64,000 bases of DNA from Aspergillus flavus (taxonomy: Eukaryota; Ascomycota; Eurotiomycetes; Eurotiales; Aspergillaceae): contig NC_092403.1 in NCBI RefSeq assembly GCF_009017415.1, forward strand, positions 1,798,001-1,862,000. Direction: 5' to 3'. This document shows, one piece after another, positions 11,254 to 23,476 of this stretch. A program made the translations under genes and the position numbers. Positions within the stretch are counted from its first letter, which is position 1. The number at the start of each line of letters is the position of its first letter. The notes beneath the pieces are model-generated. The model was not told the origin of the DNA, searched no databases, and was given only the letters and a program-made list of their open reading frames with translations.

Positions 11254-13176
11254 TCACCCCGCCCAACTACCTCTTCTCTCGCGTACACCCCATGTCCCAT
11301 GACTGCTGTTGTCTTCAGCCGTAATAGGTTGCTGCCTAGCCCACTCACGTATGTACGAGCGAAGAGCCAGCCAACGCATACAAACATCGCTAACGGAAGT
11401 TCCTGTCCTATTGTTTCCGGCGACGCTAACATAACCCCTGGCATCTGTGTTCATATCATCTCGCCTGAGATCTGGTACGGGAACGCCAGACACTCTACTC
11501 AGCTCATAGTCATAATAACGAGCAACACAAGGATAGCCTAGAGATAAGTAGTTATAAATCTGAGTGACGAACCCATCCTGAAATTGGGGTTCAGTATCAC
11601 CATCAGAGCTGCCCCGCTCCTTCTCATCGGGTAGTTCTAGCTTCTTTTGGGGCTTGAGATGAGCTTTGTCTTCAGATGTAGTCATTCCGTTCGGCCACAC
11701 CCAGCCCTCTCCTTTGACTTGAGAAACCGAAGCTAATGTACTGCAGGAAAGAGAGTCCTTGGGGGTCCAGCAATGCTTGTCACGTTGGCATGTTCCCATC
11801 CACAGACCGTCTCTGCCACAGTGATCATTTCGATGAGGAGCCGCGTGCCAAAGGCTGGGAAAGTTGTGAATGCCGTTATTGCACTCAGCCAAATGGCTGT
11901 TCTCACAGAAAGTTGTCTTGGGCGACGAGCTCTGGGGGAATATAAGGTCATCACCTAACATCGGTGGGCTTTTGGCATGTCTTTGTTGGCCTAACTTGCG
12001 ATCTCTTTCCTGGCTTTTATCAGGATTTATATGGTTGTCTGGTTGACCGCAGGCCATTAGTTTTGAAGGAGCAACCGATGAAAGATGCAAACCCTGTGTG
12101 CCAGCCATGGCACGGTCTCGCATTTCTGCTTCCTCTTTGTGTTGCCGCATATACTCGAGCTCCCACGACAAATCCGCAGATGACCCACGTCGGTACCTTG
12201 TTAGAACATCATCTGCTTCAGGTATCGCTGGCTCACCTTGGCTGGAACAATCCTCTTCTCTGTCAATGGCAAAGTGATCTACCGGCTGATAGACTTGTTC
12301 ATTAGGGAAAGCTGCTAGGGCTTGCTCTCTTAACTGCTTTTCCGCCGAGCGGGCAGCTAGGGACAGTAAATAGCTTGAAAAAAGCTCGTCGCAACTTTCC
12401 CTGCGATCTTCTTCCACTTTCGGCCGTATCACTGATTGTCGGGAGGAGGCAGATGGCGACACGGGCAATGATAAATCCGACACTTCAGATGCTTCACTAC
12501 CACTAGAGGGGATCACGGGGAGATCAGGAACTCTAAAAGAATGCCGTCTTGTCTCCTGACGCTGCCGAAGCCTGGAGTATGAAAATCGAGACTCATGCGC
12601 CAAGTGACCCTCAGCATGTACCGGTGTGTCCCCGATAAGACTTCTACGTCTTAAATTCTCAGTTTCAGGCTCCAATCGGTATGTATCGTGGGGTGCATGT
12701 GGGCTCGAGTCGCGGCGAAATGAGCGGCTGGCCGTTTCCATTAGCTGAGGCACAAATTTTCTCGGGCGCAGTTGTGGATTGTCTGCGTTGGAGAACAGCT
12801 CATTCTGTTTACCACTTAGACGGCTTTGTCGCAGCAATCCTCGCGATTCTGTTGCATGTTTCTCCCCAGTATGCCGCCTCTCTAGATAAATATTAGATGG
12901 TAGGCGAGTTGGTGAGTTGCTATCAACCTCCGATGCAGTGCTAGCTGGTAGTTTTATATTTAGCAGAGATTTGGTGGATGTCGCAGGGCGGGTTGAGTGA
13001 GACTCAGTGTTTTCTTTGCCCCCTTCTGCAGTGTTAAGGTCATCTCGTTCGTGTAGCAACTTCCTCCCCACGTGTGATATTGGCTGATGTGTCTCGGATT
13101 TGCGTGTAGTAGTTTCAATGGGTTCAGGTAAAAATCTCCTAACCCGTTTGGATGGCTCGGTAGTGTGATATGACAT
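11254..13176 (-). CDS. Conserved fungal protein of unknown function (640 aa, intronless)
   Basis: One uninterrupted 641-codon frame starting MSYHTTEPSKRVRR. No enzyme domain, signal peptide or membrane segment is visible. Most of the chain is polar, serine/arginine-rich and probably disordered. Two related short motifs stand out: RRFLPEPIETTTRK (residues 13-26) and RKFVPQLMETASRSFR (about 139-154), consensus [RK]F-x-P-x-x-[IM]-E-T-x-[ST]-R. A charged, possibly helical stretch (SWELEYMRQHKEEAEMRDR) lies near the middle. The C-terminal ~105 residues (536-640) look like a folded conserved module: YNYLSLGYPCVARYYDYEL, then VSDVCMRWLALRSYIREWARQQP, and a final GTWGVRERRGSWAG. From general memory this tail resembles a widely shared ascomycete protein family without assigned role. 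The gene is the last before the AT-rich block. Its coding status is strong because of length, composition and the ordered tail; its function is unknown. Confidence 0.85.
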   Translation of the reverse strand: MSYHTTEPSKRVRRFLPEPIETTTRKSETHQPISHVGRKLLHERDDLNTAEGGKENTESHSTRPATSTKSLLNIKLPASTASEVDSNSPTRLPSNIYLERRHTGEKHATESRGLLRQSRLSGKQNELFSNADNPQLRPRKFVPQLMETASRSFRRDSSPHAPHDTYRLEPETENLRRRSLIGDTPVHAEGHLAHESRFSYSRLRQRQETRRHSFRVPDLPVIPSSGSEASEVSDLSLPVSPSASSRQSVIRPKVEEDRRESCDELFSSYLLSLAARSAEKQLREQALAAFPNEQVYQPVDHFAIDREEDCSSQGEPAIPEADDVLTRYRRGSSADLSWELEYMRQHKEEAEMRDRAMAGTQGLHLSSVAPSKLMACGQPDNHINPDKSQERDRKLGQQRHAKSPPMLGDDLIFPQSSSPKTTFCENSHLAECNNGIHNFPSLWHAAPHRNDHCGRDGLWMGTCQRDKHCWTPKDSLSCSTLASVSQVKGEGWVWPNGMTTSEDKAHLKPQKKLELPDEKERGSSDGDTEPQFQDGFVTQIYNYLSLGYPCVARYYDYELSRVSGVPVPDLRRDDMNTDARGYVSVAGNNRTGTSVSDVCMRWLALRSYIREWARQQPITAEDNSSHGTWGVRERRGSWAG

Positions 13177-13920
13177 ATTGCTAGTTAAACTGTCCCCTCG
13201 TCACTTCCCCCTTCTTCCAGATAGGTATATTATTTATTCTAGGCATTTCCTCGAATAAATATGGTGGCACATGAATTCTTCGTTTATTGTACCTACCTTT
13301 TCGCCTAATTATTCCCTGATTTAAGCCCGACTTATTGCCACCATCTCAGGATGTAATACGTTGAAAGAAAAGAGTAGTTGGATAGGTAATAGTAGCAATA
13401 CCACCGTATTGGGGGCAAGAGGAAGAGTGGGGGATTATAATACTTGTATGATCGCGGGTGTGCATTTATCTTGGATTAGGAAGAGAAAGCCTAAGATAGC
13501 GATACTAGATGGACACGGAAAGATAACTTGTTATATGTTTTCTTAACACTGTGAGCAGGAGGATGGGCGAGTATCTATCATGTGGTTATCAGGTTATCTA
13601 CGTAGTTACAACTCACATCCCATGTGAAACGGGCGGGGCTAATGCTACTTCCTGGATTGCCCACTACTGCGGGCACTACTTGAAAGTAATCAGACAACAA
13701 CCCCTCCATATTGAGGATCAAGATACATCTGGATATTTGAACCTGTTATAATACAATCTTCAACTGGAAGCCTTGAGCCGATTCTCTATATTCTGATTAT
13801 ATCCAATTATATAGATTTTTCTATGCTATTATCGAAATCGGCGATACTTAGTATTACCTAGTGATATAGACCTAAAACCAAAGAGATAAAATTAATAGAT
13901 AATTAGATCTAATTCTCTCT
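13177..13920. other. Last gene-side spacer before the AT-rich block
   Basis: Upstream region of the 640-aa gene, so its promoter is expected near 13180-13500. Two short open frames here (about 13361-13546 and 13551-13751) lack recognisable content and I do not call them. From about 13,750 the A+T content rises stepwise towards the RIPed block. Confidence 0.5.
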
Positions 13921-14032
13921 ATTTAAATGGCTGGGGTCCCAGTTCCTGGGGGGGTCAGAAATTACTAATTAGTGGCTCGGGGTCAGAATAGATCTAAGAC
14001 AGTCAGAGATTTACCTGTCAGGGTGCGGCTTT
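13921..14032. repeat. GC-retaining boundary segment
   Basis: A short stretch with ordinary G+C at the edge of the AT block. It contains the repeated word GGGTCAGAA or GGGGTCAG near 13951 and 13979. A small hairpin starts at its right end (CCTGTC at 14014-14019 pairing with GACAGG at 14034-14039, just beyond this segment). It runs directly into the family-D repeat and may be the unmutated end of the same transposon. No homologue of this exact segment was found elsewhere in the window. Confidence 0.4.
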
Positions 14033-14330
14033 AGACAGGCAGGCTAATTAAAGTTAATATATAGATAGACTACAAATCAAGCTATATATAGATAGATAAA
14101 TAAAATATAGTTTAAAAAATTATAATAAAATTATAATTAGATAGATGGATATATAATTATAGATAAATAAAGACTATAAATTTCTTATCTAAAGATAAAA
14201 TTCTTAAATCTTTAATAATTCCATAGATAAAGATCTTTTATACTAGCCTAAATTATATAATTATAAAGAAAAAGTCTTTATTTTAATAAAGAATTTTTAA
14301 ATAATTATATATCTTTTTAATAGTATAATT
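14033..14330 (-). repeat. Dispersed repeats D (inverted copy) and C
   Basis: 14033-14160 is the reverse complement of segments at about 15740-15935 and 18880-19100 (family D). It keeps C and G (for example GACAGGCAGGCTAATTAAAG) where those copies have T and A. 14150-14330 matches 55890-56060 (family C; shared core TTTTATACTAGYCTAARTTATAT). These are transposon remnants; the element type is unknown. Confidence 0.6.
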
Positions 14331-14339
14331 AAAATTTTA

Positions 14340-14838
14340 AAGCTTTTTTAAGAAAAAATAATATTTTTAATATTTATAATATTTTAAATCTATTAATAAA
14401 TTTTAATTTTTTTAAGTAACTATTTAAATCATATTTTTATAAATAATTTTATAAATCTAGTATATTAAAATTATAATATATTTAAAATAGATATAAAAGT
14501 ATATATTTTAAATAAATTATATAGCTAATATAAAATTAATATATAAAATTATTAATATTATATTTTTAAAATCTATTTTTTTAGAATATTAATATTCTAT
14601 TTTCTTTTTTCTTTTTTATAAATATAGTGATATACTTAATTTTATATATAAATAAATTTATTATAAAGTAAAATTTAAATAAATATAAAATTAAACTATT
14701 AATTAATATAAAGATATATTTAATAATTAATTTTTATATGTTAAAATATTTTATATAATTAATACTAATATAATTAAAATTTTTATTAAAATATATAAAA
14801 AGATTATTATTAATATTAATAAATTTAAAAAAAATTCT
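14340..14838. other. AT-rich DNA left of the retrotransposon stack
   Basis: About 500 bp of nearly pure A+T between the family D/C repeats and the A1 target site. No gene, repeat pair or unmutated island was recognised. It is the DNA into which A1 inserted and is presumably older degraded transposon sequence. Confidence 0.4.
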
Positions 14839-14843
14839 ATTAT

Positions 14844-15039
14844 TATAATAGTAATTATTTTAGATAACTAGATCCTATATAAATAAGTCACTAATAGACT
14901 ACTAGCTTATATAATATATAAATATATTTATAATAGAATTATATAGAGAATTTTAATTTTTAAGTAATTTATTCTATTATATTAGATAAAGAAATTTCTA
15001 TATAATTTTAAATAATTTTAAGTTTTTTAATACTATATT
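14844..15039 (+). repeat. A1 5' LTR, first part
   Basis: Ungapped match to the unmutated LTR at 31503-31773, with C/G replaced by T/A; for example the first 22 bases correspond one-to-one under RIP. It is interrupted after 15039 by F1 and resumes at 24888. Confidence 0.9.
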
Positions 15040-15182
15040 CATTAAAATCTAGAACTTATTAAACCCTATGTAGCTAGTTATAGTAGATAGCTCTAGTTAG
15101 TTAATAGAAAGCTAGCTAATAAGTTAGATAAAAATCAATAAATATAATAATAATAATAATTAAAAATATTAATATCTTAATA
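15040..15182. repeat. F1 left LTR (heavily RIPed)
   Basis: 143 bp. A hand alignment to the right LTR gives 30 differences. Twenty-seven are transitions, and 25 of those are C-to-T or G-to-A in this copy relative to the other. Confidence 0.9.
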
Positions 15183-15739
15183 TTATAATAATATATCTAT
15201 TATTAATCTAAAGATCTCTTGATCTAGTACTATATTTAATTAATTATTAATATCTATTTATTTATTTTATTTTATTTATTTTATTATTATCTATATTTTT
15301 TTACTATTAATATTATACTATTACTATATTTATATATTAATTAATTAATATATTATTAAACTAGTATACTAAATTACTCTATATTATTTTAGTTTATTAA
15401 TTTTATTAAATAAATATATTCTATTTCTATATTATTATTTAAATATTATTTTTATTTTTCAAATTAAAATATTAATTAATTTTATTTATATTATATTTTT
15501 AAAAGTTTTTAAAAAGAAACTTTATTACTATTTAAAATATTAGAATTTAAAAAATAAATATTAATTTAATTATTTAAATTCTATATTTTATATATATATA
15601 ATTTATTAAAAAGATTAAAATTTTATTTATAATTTTAATTATAATTCTGAAAATATATTATATTTATAAATATAGATTAATTTAATATAGATTAATATTT
15701 ATTTATTAAACTAATAATATTTTTAATAAATTCAGTTAA

Positions 15740-15935
15740 AAATCTATTATTAATATTTTTAATATTATAGTATAATTCTAGATTACTATTCTATTAGCTT
15801 TAACTATTTATTATATAATCTTTAATTATATATCTATCTATTTAATTCTAATTTTATTATAGCTTTTTAAATTATATCTTATTTATCTATTTATATATAG
15901 TATAATCTATAGTCTATTTATATATTAATTTTAAT
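15740..15935 (+). repeat. Family-D repeat, copy 2
   Basis: Direct match to about 18880-19100 and inverted match to 14033-14160. The shared core includes TATATCT..TTTAATTCTAATTTTATTATA. The flanking sequence TTAATAAATTCAGTTAAAAA lies before this copy, while a similar stretch lies after copy 3. The pair may bound an element nested in F1. Confidence 0.65.
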
Positions 15936-18879
15936 TAATTTATTTATTAAAATTATATTTAAACATTATATAGCTTTTTTTTTATAAATTAATATATTTA
16001 TTTAAAAATATTTATTATTTTTTAATTATCTATTAATTTAATTATTTTATAAAAATTTATAAAACTATTATAAAAAAATCTATAATTTTTTTAATGAAAA
16101 TTTTTTTATTAATTAATCTATTATTTATTATTTTATTGATCTTTTCAAATATTTATTTAATTTTAATGAATTTAAAAATAATTATTAGAATTTTTATTAT
16201 TTTATTTTATCAATTTAAAAAAATAATTATAAATTAAAATTAATTTTTAATCTTATAAATATATATAATTTATATAATTAATTATTTAAAAAAATATTAT
16301 ATACTAGATTTTATTCTATTTTTATGATAAAATCTATTAATTATTTAATTATATTAATATTTTAATAATTTTAAAATAAGTTTTGAATAATTTTAATTAT
16401 ATTTAAAATATTTAAAATAATTTATATTAATTTTATTAAAAAAATAAATAATTTAATACTTTTTATTAATTTTTGATATTTTATATTAGAAAATTAAATA
16501 TTTAAAACTATTTTTTTATAATATTAAAATAAAAAATTAATTACAAATTAAAAATAATATTTTTATATTATAATTTATTTATTAATAATTATATATTATT
16601 TATTTATTTATTTAAAATTTAAAAAATTATTATTTAATATATAAAGATTATAATATTTAGAATTTTAAAAAATCTTTTTTTTATAAATAAAAAATAATTT
16701 TTAAATATATATACTTTTAAATAAAATATTTAAAATTTTATTTTATTTATATAAAATATTATTAAATTTTTTTTAAATTTATTATTAGTTTTATTATTAA
16801 TTTTAATATTATAAAATCTATTTTTTAATATTAAATATTCTTTATTTACCATATTTTATTTTTTAAAAAATATTCAATTTATTATTATATTATATTAAAT
16901 TTATATTTATATATAATATAAAATATAATATTTAATATTATTTTCAATAGTATTATTTTTAAATTATTAGTTTTTTATAAAAAAGATTTTTTATATTCTA
17001 TTCTTTATTTTTTAAAATATATTTATTAATAAAAAAAATAAATTTAATTTAAATTATAATTAATTATTATTTATATATATTATTTATTTATTAACTATTA
17101 TTATTTAAAAATCTTTTATTAAAAAAATGAATTATATTAATTTAATAAAATAAAAAGTTTTTTAATTATATATTATTATATTATAAAATTAGTTTAAAAA
17201 AATAATAAATAAAAAATAAAATTTAAAATAAAACTTAAGATTAAAATATTTAAAAATATTTATTAAAATAAAAGAGTTTAATAAATAAAAAATAAAAATA
17301 ATTTAATTATTTATTATATTAATTTAATTTTTTATATATCTATTTTATATATAATTAAAAATAATATTATTATAGAATAAATTAAATTTTAAAGATTTTA
17401 TATAAATATTTTTTTACAATTATATAATTTTATTAAAATTCTTTTTATTAAAAAAAGTAAAAAATTATTATTATATTATTTATATAATTATAAAATTAAA
17501 TGAATTAAAAAAAGATTTTTATTTTTATATTAATTATTAAATTTTAAATATTCTAATAATAAAAATTATTATCTATTATTATTAATTAAAAAACTTTTAA
17601 ATAATTTTAAAAAATAAAATATTTTATTAAAATTAATACTATTTTTATTTTTAATAATATTAGGGTTAAATAAAAATAAAAATAAATAATTATATTTTTA
17701 TTTTTAAAAATAATTTATAATTAAATATAATTATAAGATTTATAAGAAAGAAATTATTTATTATTATTTATTATTTTAAAAATAATATTTTAAATTATAA
17801 GATATTTTATTATTTATTAAAATTATATTTAATTATTATAATCTAGAATATTTTATATTTATTAAAATATTAAATTATTAAAGCTATTAATTTAAAGTTT
17901 TATTTTAATTTTATTTTAAAATTATTTATTATTTTAAAAAATTAAAAATTAAACTAGATTTATTAATTAAAAACTTAATAGATTTTTTTATAAAAAAATT
18001 AAATATTTATTATATTTAATTTATTAATAAAAAATAATTATTTTTATTATTTAATATTTAAAATCTAATTTATAAAGTCTATAAAAAAATAATATAAAAT
18101 AATTTATTTTGAAAATTCTAAATAAAAATTATAATAAATATTTTATAATAATATTATTTGAATATAAAAAATATAAAAAATAAAAAAATATTTATTTTAT
18201 AAGATTATTTCTATATTTTTAATTATAATAGATTTATAAATAATTATTTTAAAAAATTTAAAATCTATAAACTTTTATTTTATAAATATTATTAATTTAT
18301 AATATATTATTATATAAATTATTAAATTTAAAATTATTATATTTATTAAAAATTATTATTTTTTAAAAAAATAAAATAAAAAATTGTATATTTATTATTT
18401 ATATTTAAATATATCTAATAAAATATATTTATAAATTTTATTTTTTTTAATATTTAATTAAAATATTTTATAATTTATTAGTTTATTATTAATATTAAAA
18501 AAATTATATATTTATAAATTTAATATATCTAAAAATTATATAATCTATTTTAAATTATTATATTTAATTATAGATATTAATTTATTATTAAATTTTAAAA
18601 ATCTAATATTTATTACTTTTTATTCTAAAATTTATAATTAAATTAAAATTATTAGTATTTTTTTAAAATAATATTTATTGTTCTATATCTTATATTTATA
18701 AAATAATTAAAATAATTAATTAAAAATATTATTAATTTTTATAAAAAAATACAGAAATTATAAAGATTTATATTTAAAATATATAATAAGAAAGTGTAAT
18801 TATAATTAATTTAATAAAAAATTTATTAGATTATTATAAATTTTTATAAATATTATTTTAATAAATTAGATTTTAGTTT

Positions 18880-19100
18880 TAATAAAATTTTATTATTAAA
18901 AAATAATATTATTATAGTATAAATTTAGAATACTATTTTATTAATTTTAATTGTTTATTATATACTTTTTAATTATATATCTATTTATTTAATTCTAATT
19001 TTATTATAATTTTTTAAGCTATATCTTATTCATTTATCTATATATAGTCTAATCTATAGTCTATCTATATATTAGCTTTAATTAATCTATCTATTTATAC
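18880..19100 (+). repeat. Family-D repeat, copy 3
   Basis: Same orientation as the copy at about 15740-15935, roughly 3.1 kb away, so the two could be LTRs of a small or non-autonomous element. Exact ends and a target duplication could not be fixed. Confidence 0.65.
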
Positions 19101-19777
19101 TTTACTCTAATAATTAATAAATTTAATTAAAAATCTATTATAAAAATATTTATTAATTATTTAAATTAATTTTATTTTTAACTATTATCAGATAGCTAAT
19201 TAGAATTTAATTATTATTTATAAAAAGTATAATATTAAATAGAAATACTAAATTAGATTTTTTTAATATATTATTTTTTTATTTTTATTTTATTAATTTA
19301 AATTAACTTTTAAATTTATAATATAAAATCTATATAAATTAATATATAGTTAATATTAAGAATTAAAATATTTAATAAATAATTTATAATATAAAATTAA
19401 TAATTATTTTAATTAATTTATAAATATAATAAATATTTTAAAATATTAATATTAAAAATCTTAATTTTTTTTAGAATTACACTCTATTAATTATAGATAA
19501 TTATAAAAATAATAATTGATTAAATTAAATAATTATTAATAAATATTAATTTTATTATTTAATATTATTAATATTTATAATAAATTAATAAATTAATAAA
19601 AAATAAAAAATAAAAAGAATTAATTATATTTAATTAAATATATAAAATAATATCTTTATTAAATAAATTAATAATTAAATTTACTATAAAAATATATAAA
19701 TTTTTATTAATAAATTAAAAAATATTATTTATAAGAAAGAATTATAATAAAAATTAATTTATATTTAAATTAATTAA

Positions 19778-20346
19778 TTTTAAAAAATAATCTTTATATA
19801 TTTTATAATAAAAATAAAAATAATTTATATTGATAATAAAGTAATCTAAATTAAAAATATTAAAAATATTAATTAAATTATAAAAATTATTATATAAATA
19901 TCTTAATATATAAATAATATTTTATTAAATTTTTATTTTAAATTTTAATTATTTAAAAAATTATTTTAAAATAGTAATTTTTAGAGATTTTAAAATATTT
20001 TTTTAAAAAATAGCTTTAATATATTTTAAATTAAAATTAACTAATTTAATATATTTTTAATATAAATAATTTTTATATTATATATTATTTTTTAAATAAA
20101 TAATTATAATATAAAAATTATTTATATATTAAGATATTTATATAATAATTTTTATAATTTAATTAATATTTTTAATATTTTTAATTTAGATTACTTTATT
20201 ATCAATATAAATTATTTTTATTTTTATTATAAAATATATAAAGATTACTTTTTAAAAAAATATTTTAAAATCTCTAAAAATTACTATTTTAAAATAATTT
20301 TTTAAATAATTAAAATTTAAAATAAAAATTTAATGAAATATTATTT
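19778..20346. repeat. Cluster of interleaved near-perfect inverted repeats
   Basis: Block P (19778-19918, 141 bp) is repeated inverted at 20117-20257 with a single mismatch. Adjoining block Q (19912-20009, 98 bp) is repeated inverted at 20249-20346 with one internal mismatch. The order is P-Q-spacer-P'-Q', not the P-Q-Q'-P' of a simple palindrome. The spacer has its own inverted pair of about 22 bp (20060-20081 with 20106-20127). Both mismatches are transitions. Confidence 0.85.
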
Positions 20347-23300
20347 TTATTTATATAAAAAAGTATTAATTATTTAATAAGTTTAAAATCTTAAATTAAA
20401 ATTATAAAAAGTTTAATTATAATTTATTAAATTAATTATATATTTATATTTTTTATTTTAATAATAAATATAATTATATTTTATAACTATATTTTAAAAA
20501 TTAAATCTAGAATTAATTTTATTTATAAAATTAATTAATTTAATTAGATTAAATTAAAAAATTAATAGATTATATTTTTTAATAATTTAATTTAATAATT
20601 ATAGATTAATAAATAAATTAAAATTATTTTAATTAAATTTATTAATAATTTATTAAATATTTTATATATATAGTTAAATTAATATATAAAATTTTAAATA
20701 CATAATCTAATTTTAAAAAATTTAATTATTATTAAATTTAATTTACTTAATAAATATAATAAATAAAATTCTTATTAAATATTTTATTTTTAAATAATAT
20801 ATATTTAATATATATTAAGTTTTTAATTTTTAATTAAAAGAATATAATTTAATTTATATAAAAATATATATAAAAAATAAAATATTAAATTTTTAAATAA
20901 TATTTATAAAAAAATATTATTAATTTTAATAAATATTATTTAATTTATAAAAAATTAAAAAATAAATTATTTAAATTAAAAATCCATAAAATAAAAATAA
21001 AAAGTTATATTATAATAAATAATATATTTAATAATTTATGTAATTATAAAAAAATATTTTAGTCTATTAAATATATATTATTTATTTATTTAATTTTTAT
21101 TATTTATAAATTAATTTAAAATAATAAAATTAATAGATAAATAATAAAGAATAATAATAATTAATATATAATAACTAATTTAAGAAATAAAATTAAATTT
21201 ATATTTAATTCTATTATAGAATAAAATTTTAAATTTAATATAAAAATATTCTTATATTATAATTATTAATATTTTTAAATTTCTTTATTAATTTTTTATA
21301 TAATTAAATAAAAATAATTTTATATTATTATTATAAAATTTATTAATTTAATATTATATATTTAATAAATAAGAGATTTTAATTTTCTTAAAATTATAAA
21401 ATTTTATTAAATATATATTAATAATAATATAATTATTATTTTTATTATATTTTTATTATATATTACTTATTTAATTTAAATGTTTAATAAATTAATAAAA
21501 ATAAATATTAAATTAAAATTAAAAAAATTATATATTAATTTTTAAATATATATCTATTTAAATAAATAGTAAATAGTCTAGATTTTTTTTATATTAAATA
21601 ATAATTTTAAACTATATTATTAATTATTTTTTAATTATTTTAAATAATATCTAGATATAATAAATTATTTAAAAGATTTTATTAAATAATATATAATAAA
21701 AGTAAATTTTTTATAAAATTATGAAAGTTTCTATTTTTTAAAAATATATTAATTTAAATATTTTTAAAAAAATTATAAAATAATAATTTATTATATAATC
21801 TATAAATATTAAAATTTTACAATAGTATTTATTAAAATTAATGTAAAATTAATAATATTTTTAAATAAATATTTAACTATTCTTAAATAGTATTATTAAT
21901 TAATTAAATTAAAAATCTTTTATTTTACTTAAATATTATATAAAATTAGATATTTAATAAAAGTTTTTTATTAATTAATTATTATTTATATAGATTGTAT
22001 AATAATAATTAATATAATTAAATAAATAATATTAAATACTATTATAGTTAAATATTTAAATTAATTTTTAATTCATATATTTATATATATATAATAGTTT
22101 TCTTTAAAATTATATTATAAATTAAATAAAATAAATATTATTATTAATCTATAATTCTATTTTTTTATAATAAATATTTTAATTTTAAATAATAAAATAA
22201 TTAATCTTAATATTTTATATATATATTTATTAATTAAATTATTATTAAATTTTAAAAAATTTATTTATAAAATATATAAAAATAAGTATTATATTTGGTT
22301 TATATTAAATATAATTTAATTTAATAGGAAATAATTAATATTAATTATTTTATTTTATATTAAAAATAATAATATTTTATATATAATTAAACAAAATTAA
22401 TTATTAAAAAAATCTTTAATTATCTATTTTTTTTATTATTAACCAAATCTATTTTTAAAATATTATATAATAATAATAATTATTAAAATTTAAATAAATA
22501 TTTAATATATAAATAAATTAACTATATATAAAAAAAACTATTATATATATATATTATAAATTATTTAATTTATTTATTTAATAAAATATATTATTATATA
22601 TTTTATAATTTTTATTAATTTATATAATATTATTAATTCTATTTTATATTATGATAATAGATTTTATAATAAATTTATAAAATAAACTAAATTAATATTA
22701 AATAATATAATATAATTTGTATAGTAATTAATTAAGTTTTTTATCATTTTTAAATAAAATAATTAATATATAAAATAGATTTTTTTTAATTTAAAATATC
22801 TATTTAATGGTTTTTATTATATAATTAAAATAAATTATTAATAAATATAATTAATATTTTAGAAAAATAAAATATTTATTATTAAATATTTATTTAAATA
22901 AAAAAATTATAATATAAAAAATAATTAATAAATATAAATAAATAATATTAATATATAGAATTTAATAAATAAATTTAAAGAAATAATTAATTAAGATTAT
23001 AAATAATTATAGATTATTTTTATAAAATTATTTTATTTTATTTTATTATATCCCTTATTTATTTTATTTTATTATATTTTTTATTATTAATTATTTTATT
23101 TTTATTTTAATTATATATATTTTTTAAAAATATTTTTTATTTTATAATATATTTATAATTTTTTTTATAATTAATAATTATTTTATTATTTTATTATTTA
23201 TTATATTATAATAAAATATTATATTAATTTTAATATAATTAGAATTAAATTAATAAAATAGATAATAAATAAATATTATTTAATAATATAATTAAAAAAT

Positions 23301-23368
23301 ATATATCTATAAATTATTTATTATTAACCAAATACTAGAGTTATATAATTTAAATATATTTATTTTAT

Positions 23369-23476
23369 TTAATAAATCTAATAATATTATGATATATTAA
23401 TTATTATTTAATAATTAATTTTTTAATATTAAATTAAATAATAATTAATATATCATAATATTATTAGATTTATTAA
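23369..23476. repeat. Perfect 44-bp inverted repeat with 20-bp spacer
   Basis: Arms 23369-23412 and 23433-23476 are exact reverse complements around a 20-bp loop. They contain the word TATGATATATTAATTATTAT. It could form a long hairpin or cruciform, or be a miniature-element remnant. Confidence 0.85.

Noticed and set aside
13361..13751. Two short plus-strand open frames next to the AT block
   Set aside because: No domain, no splice continuity and composition drifting towards A+T; not supportable as a gene.
17655..17670. TTAGGG-like word in the AT block
   Set aside because: Single occurrence; a telomere would show a tandem array.
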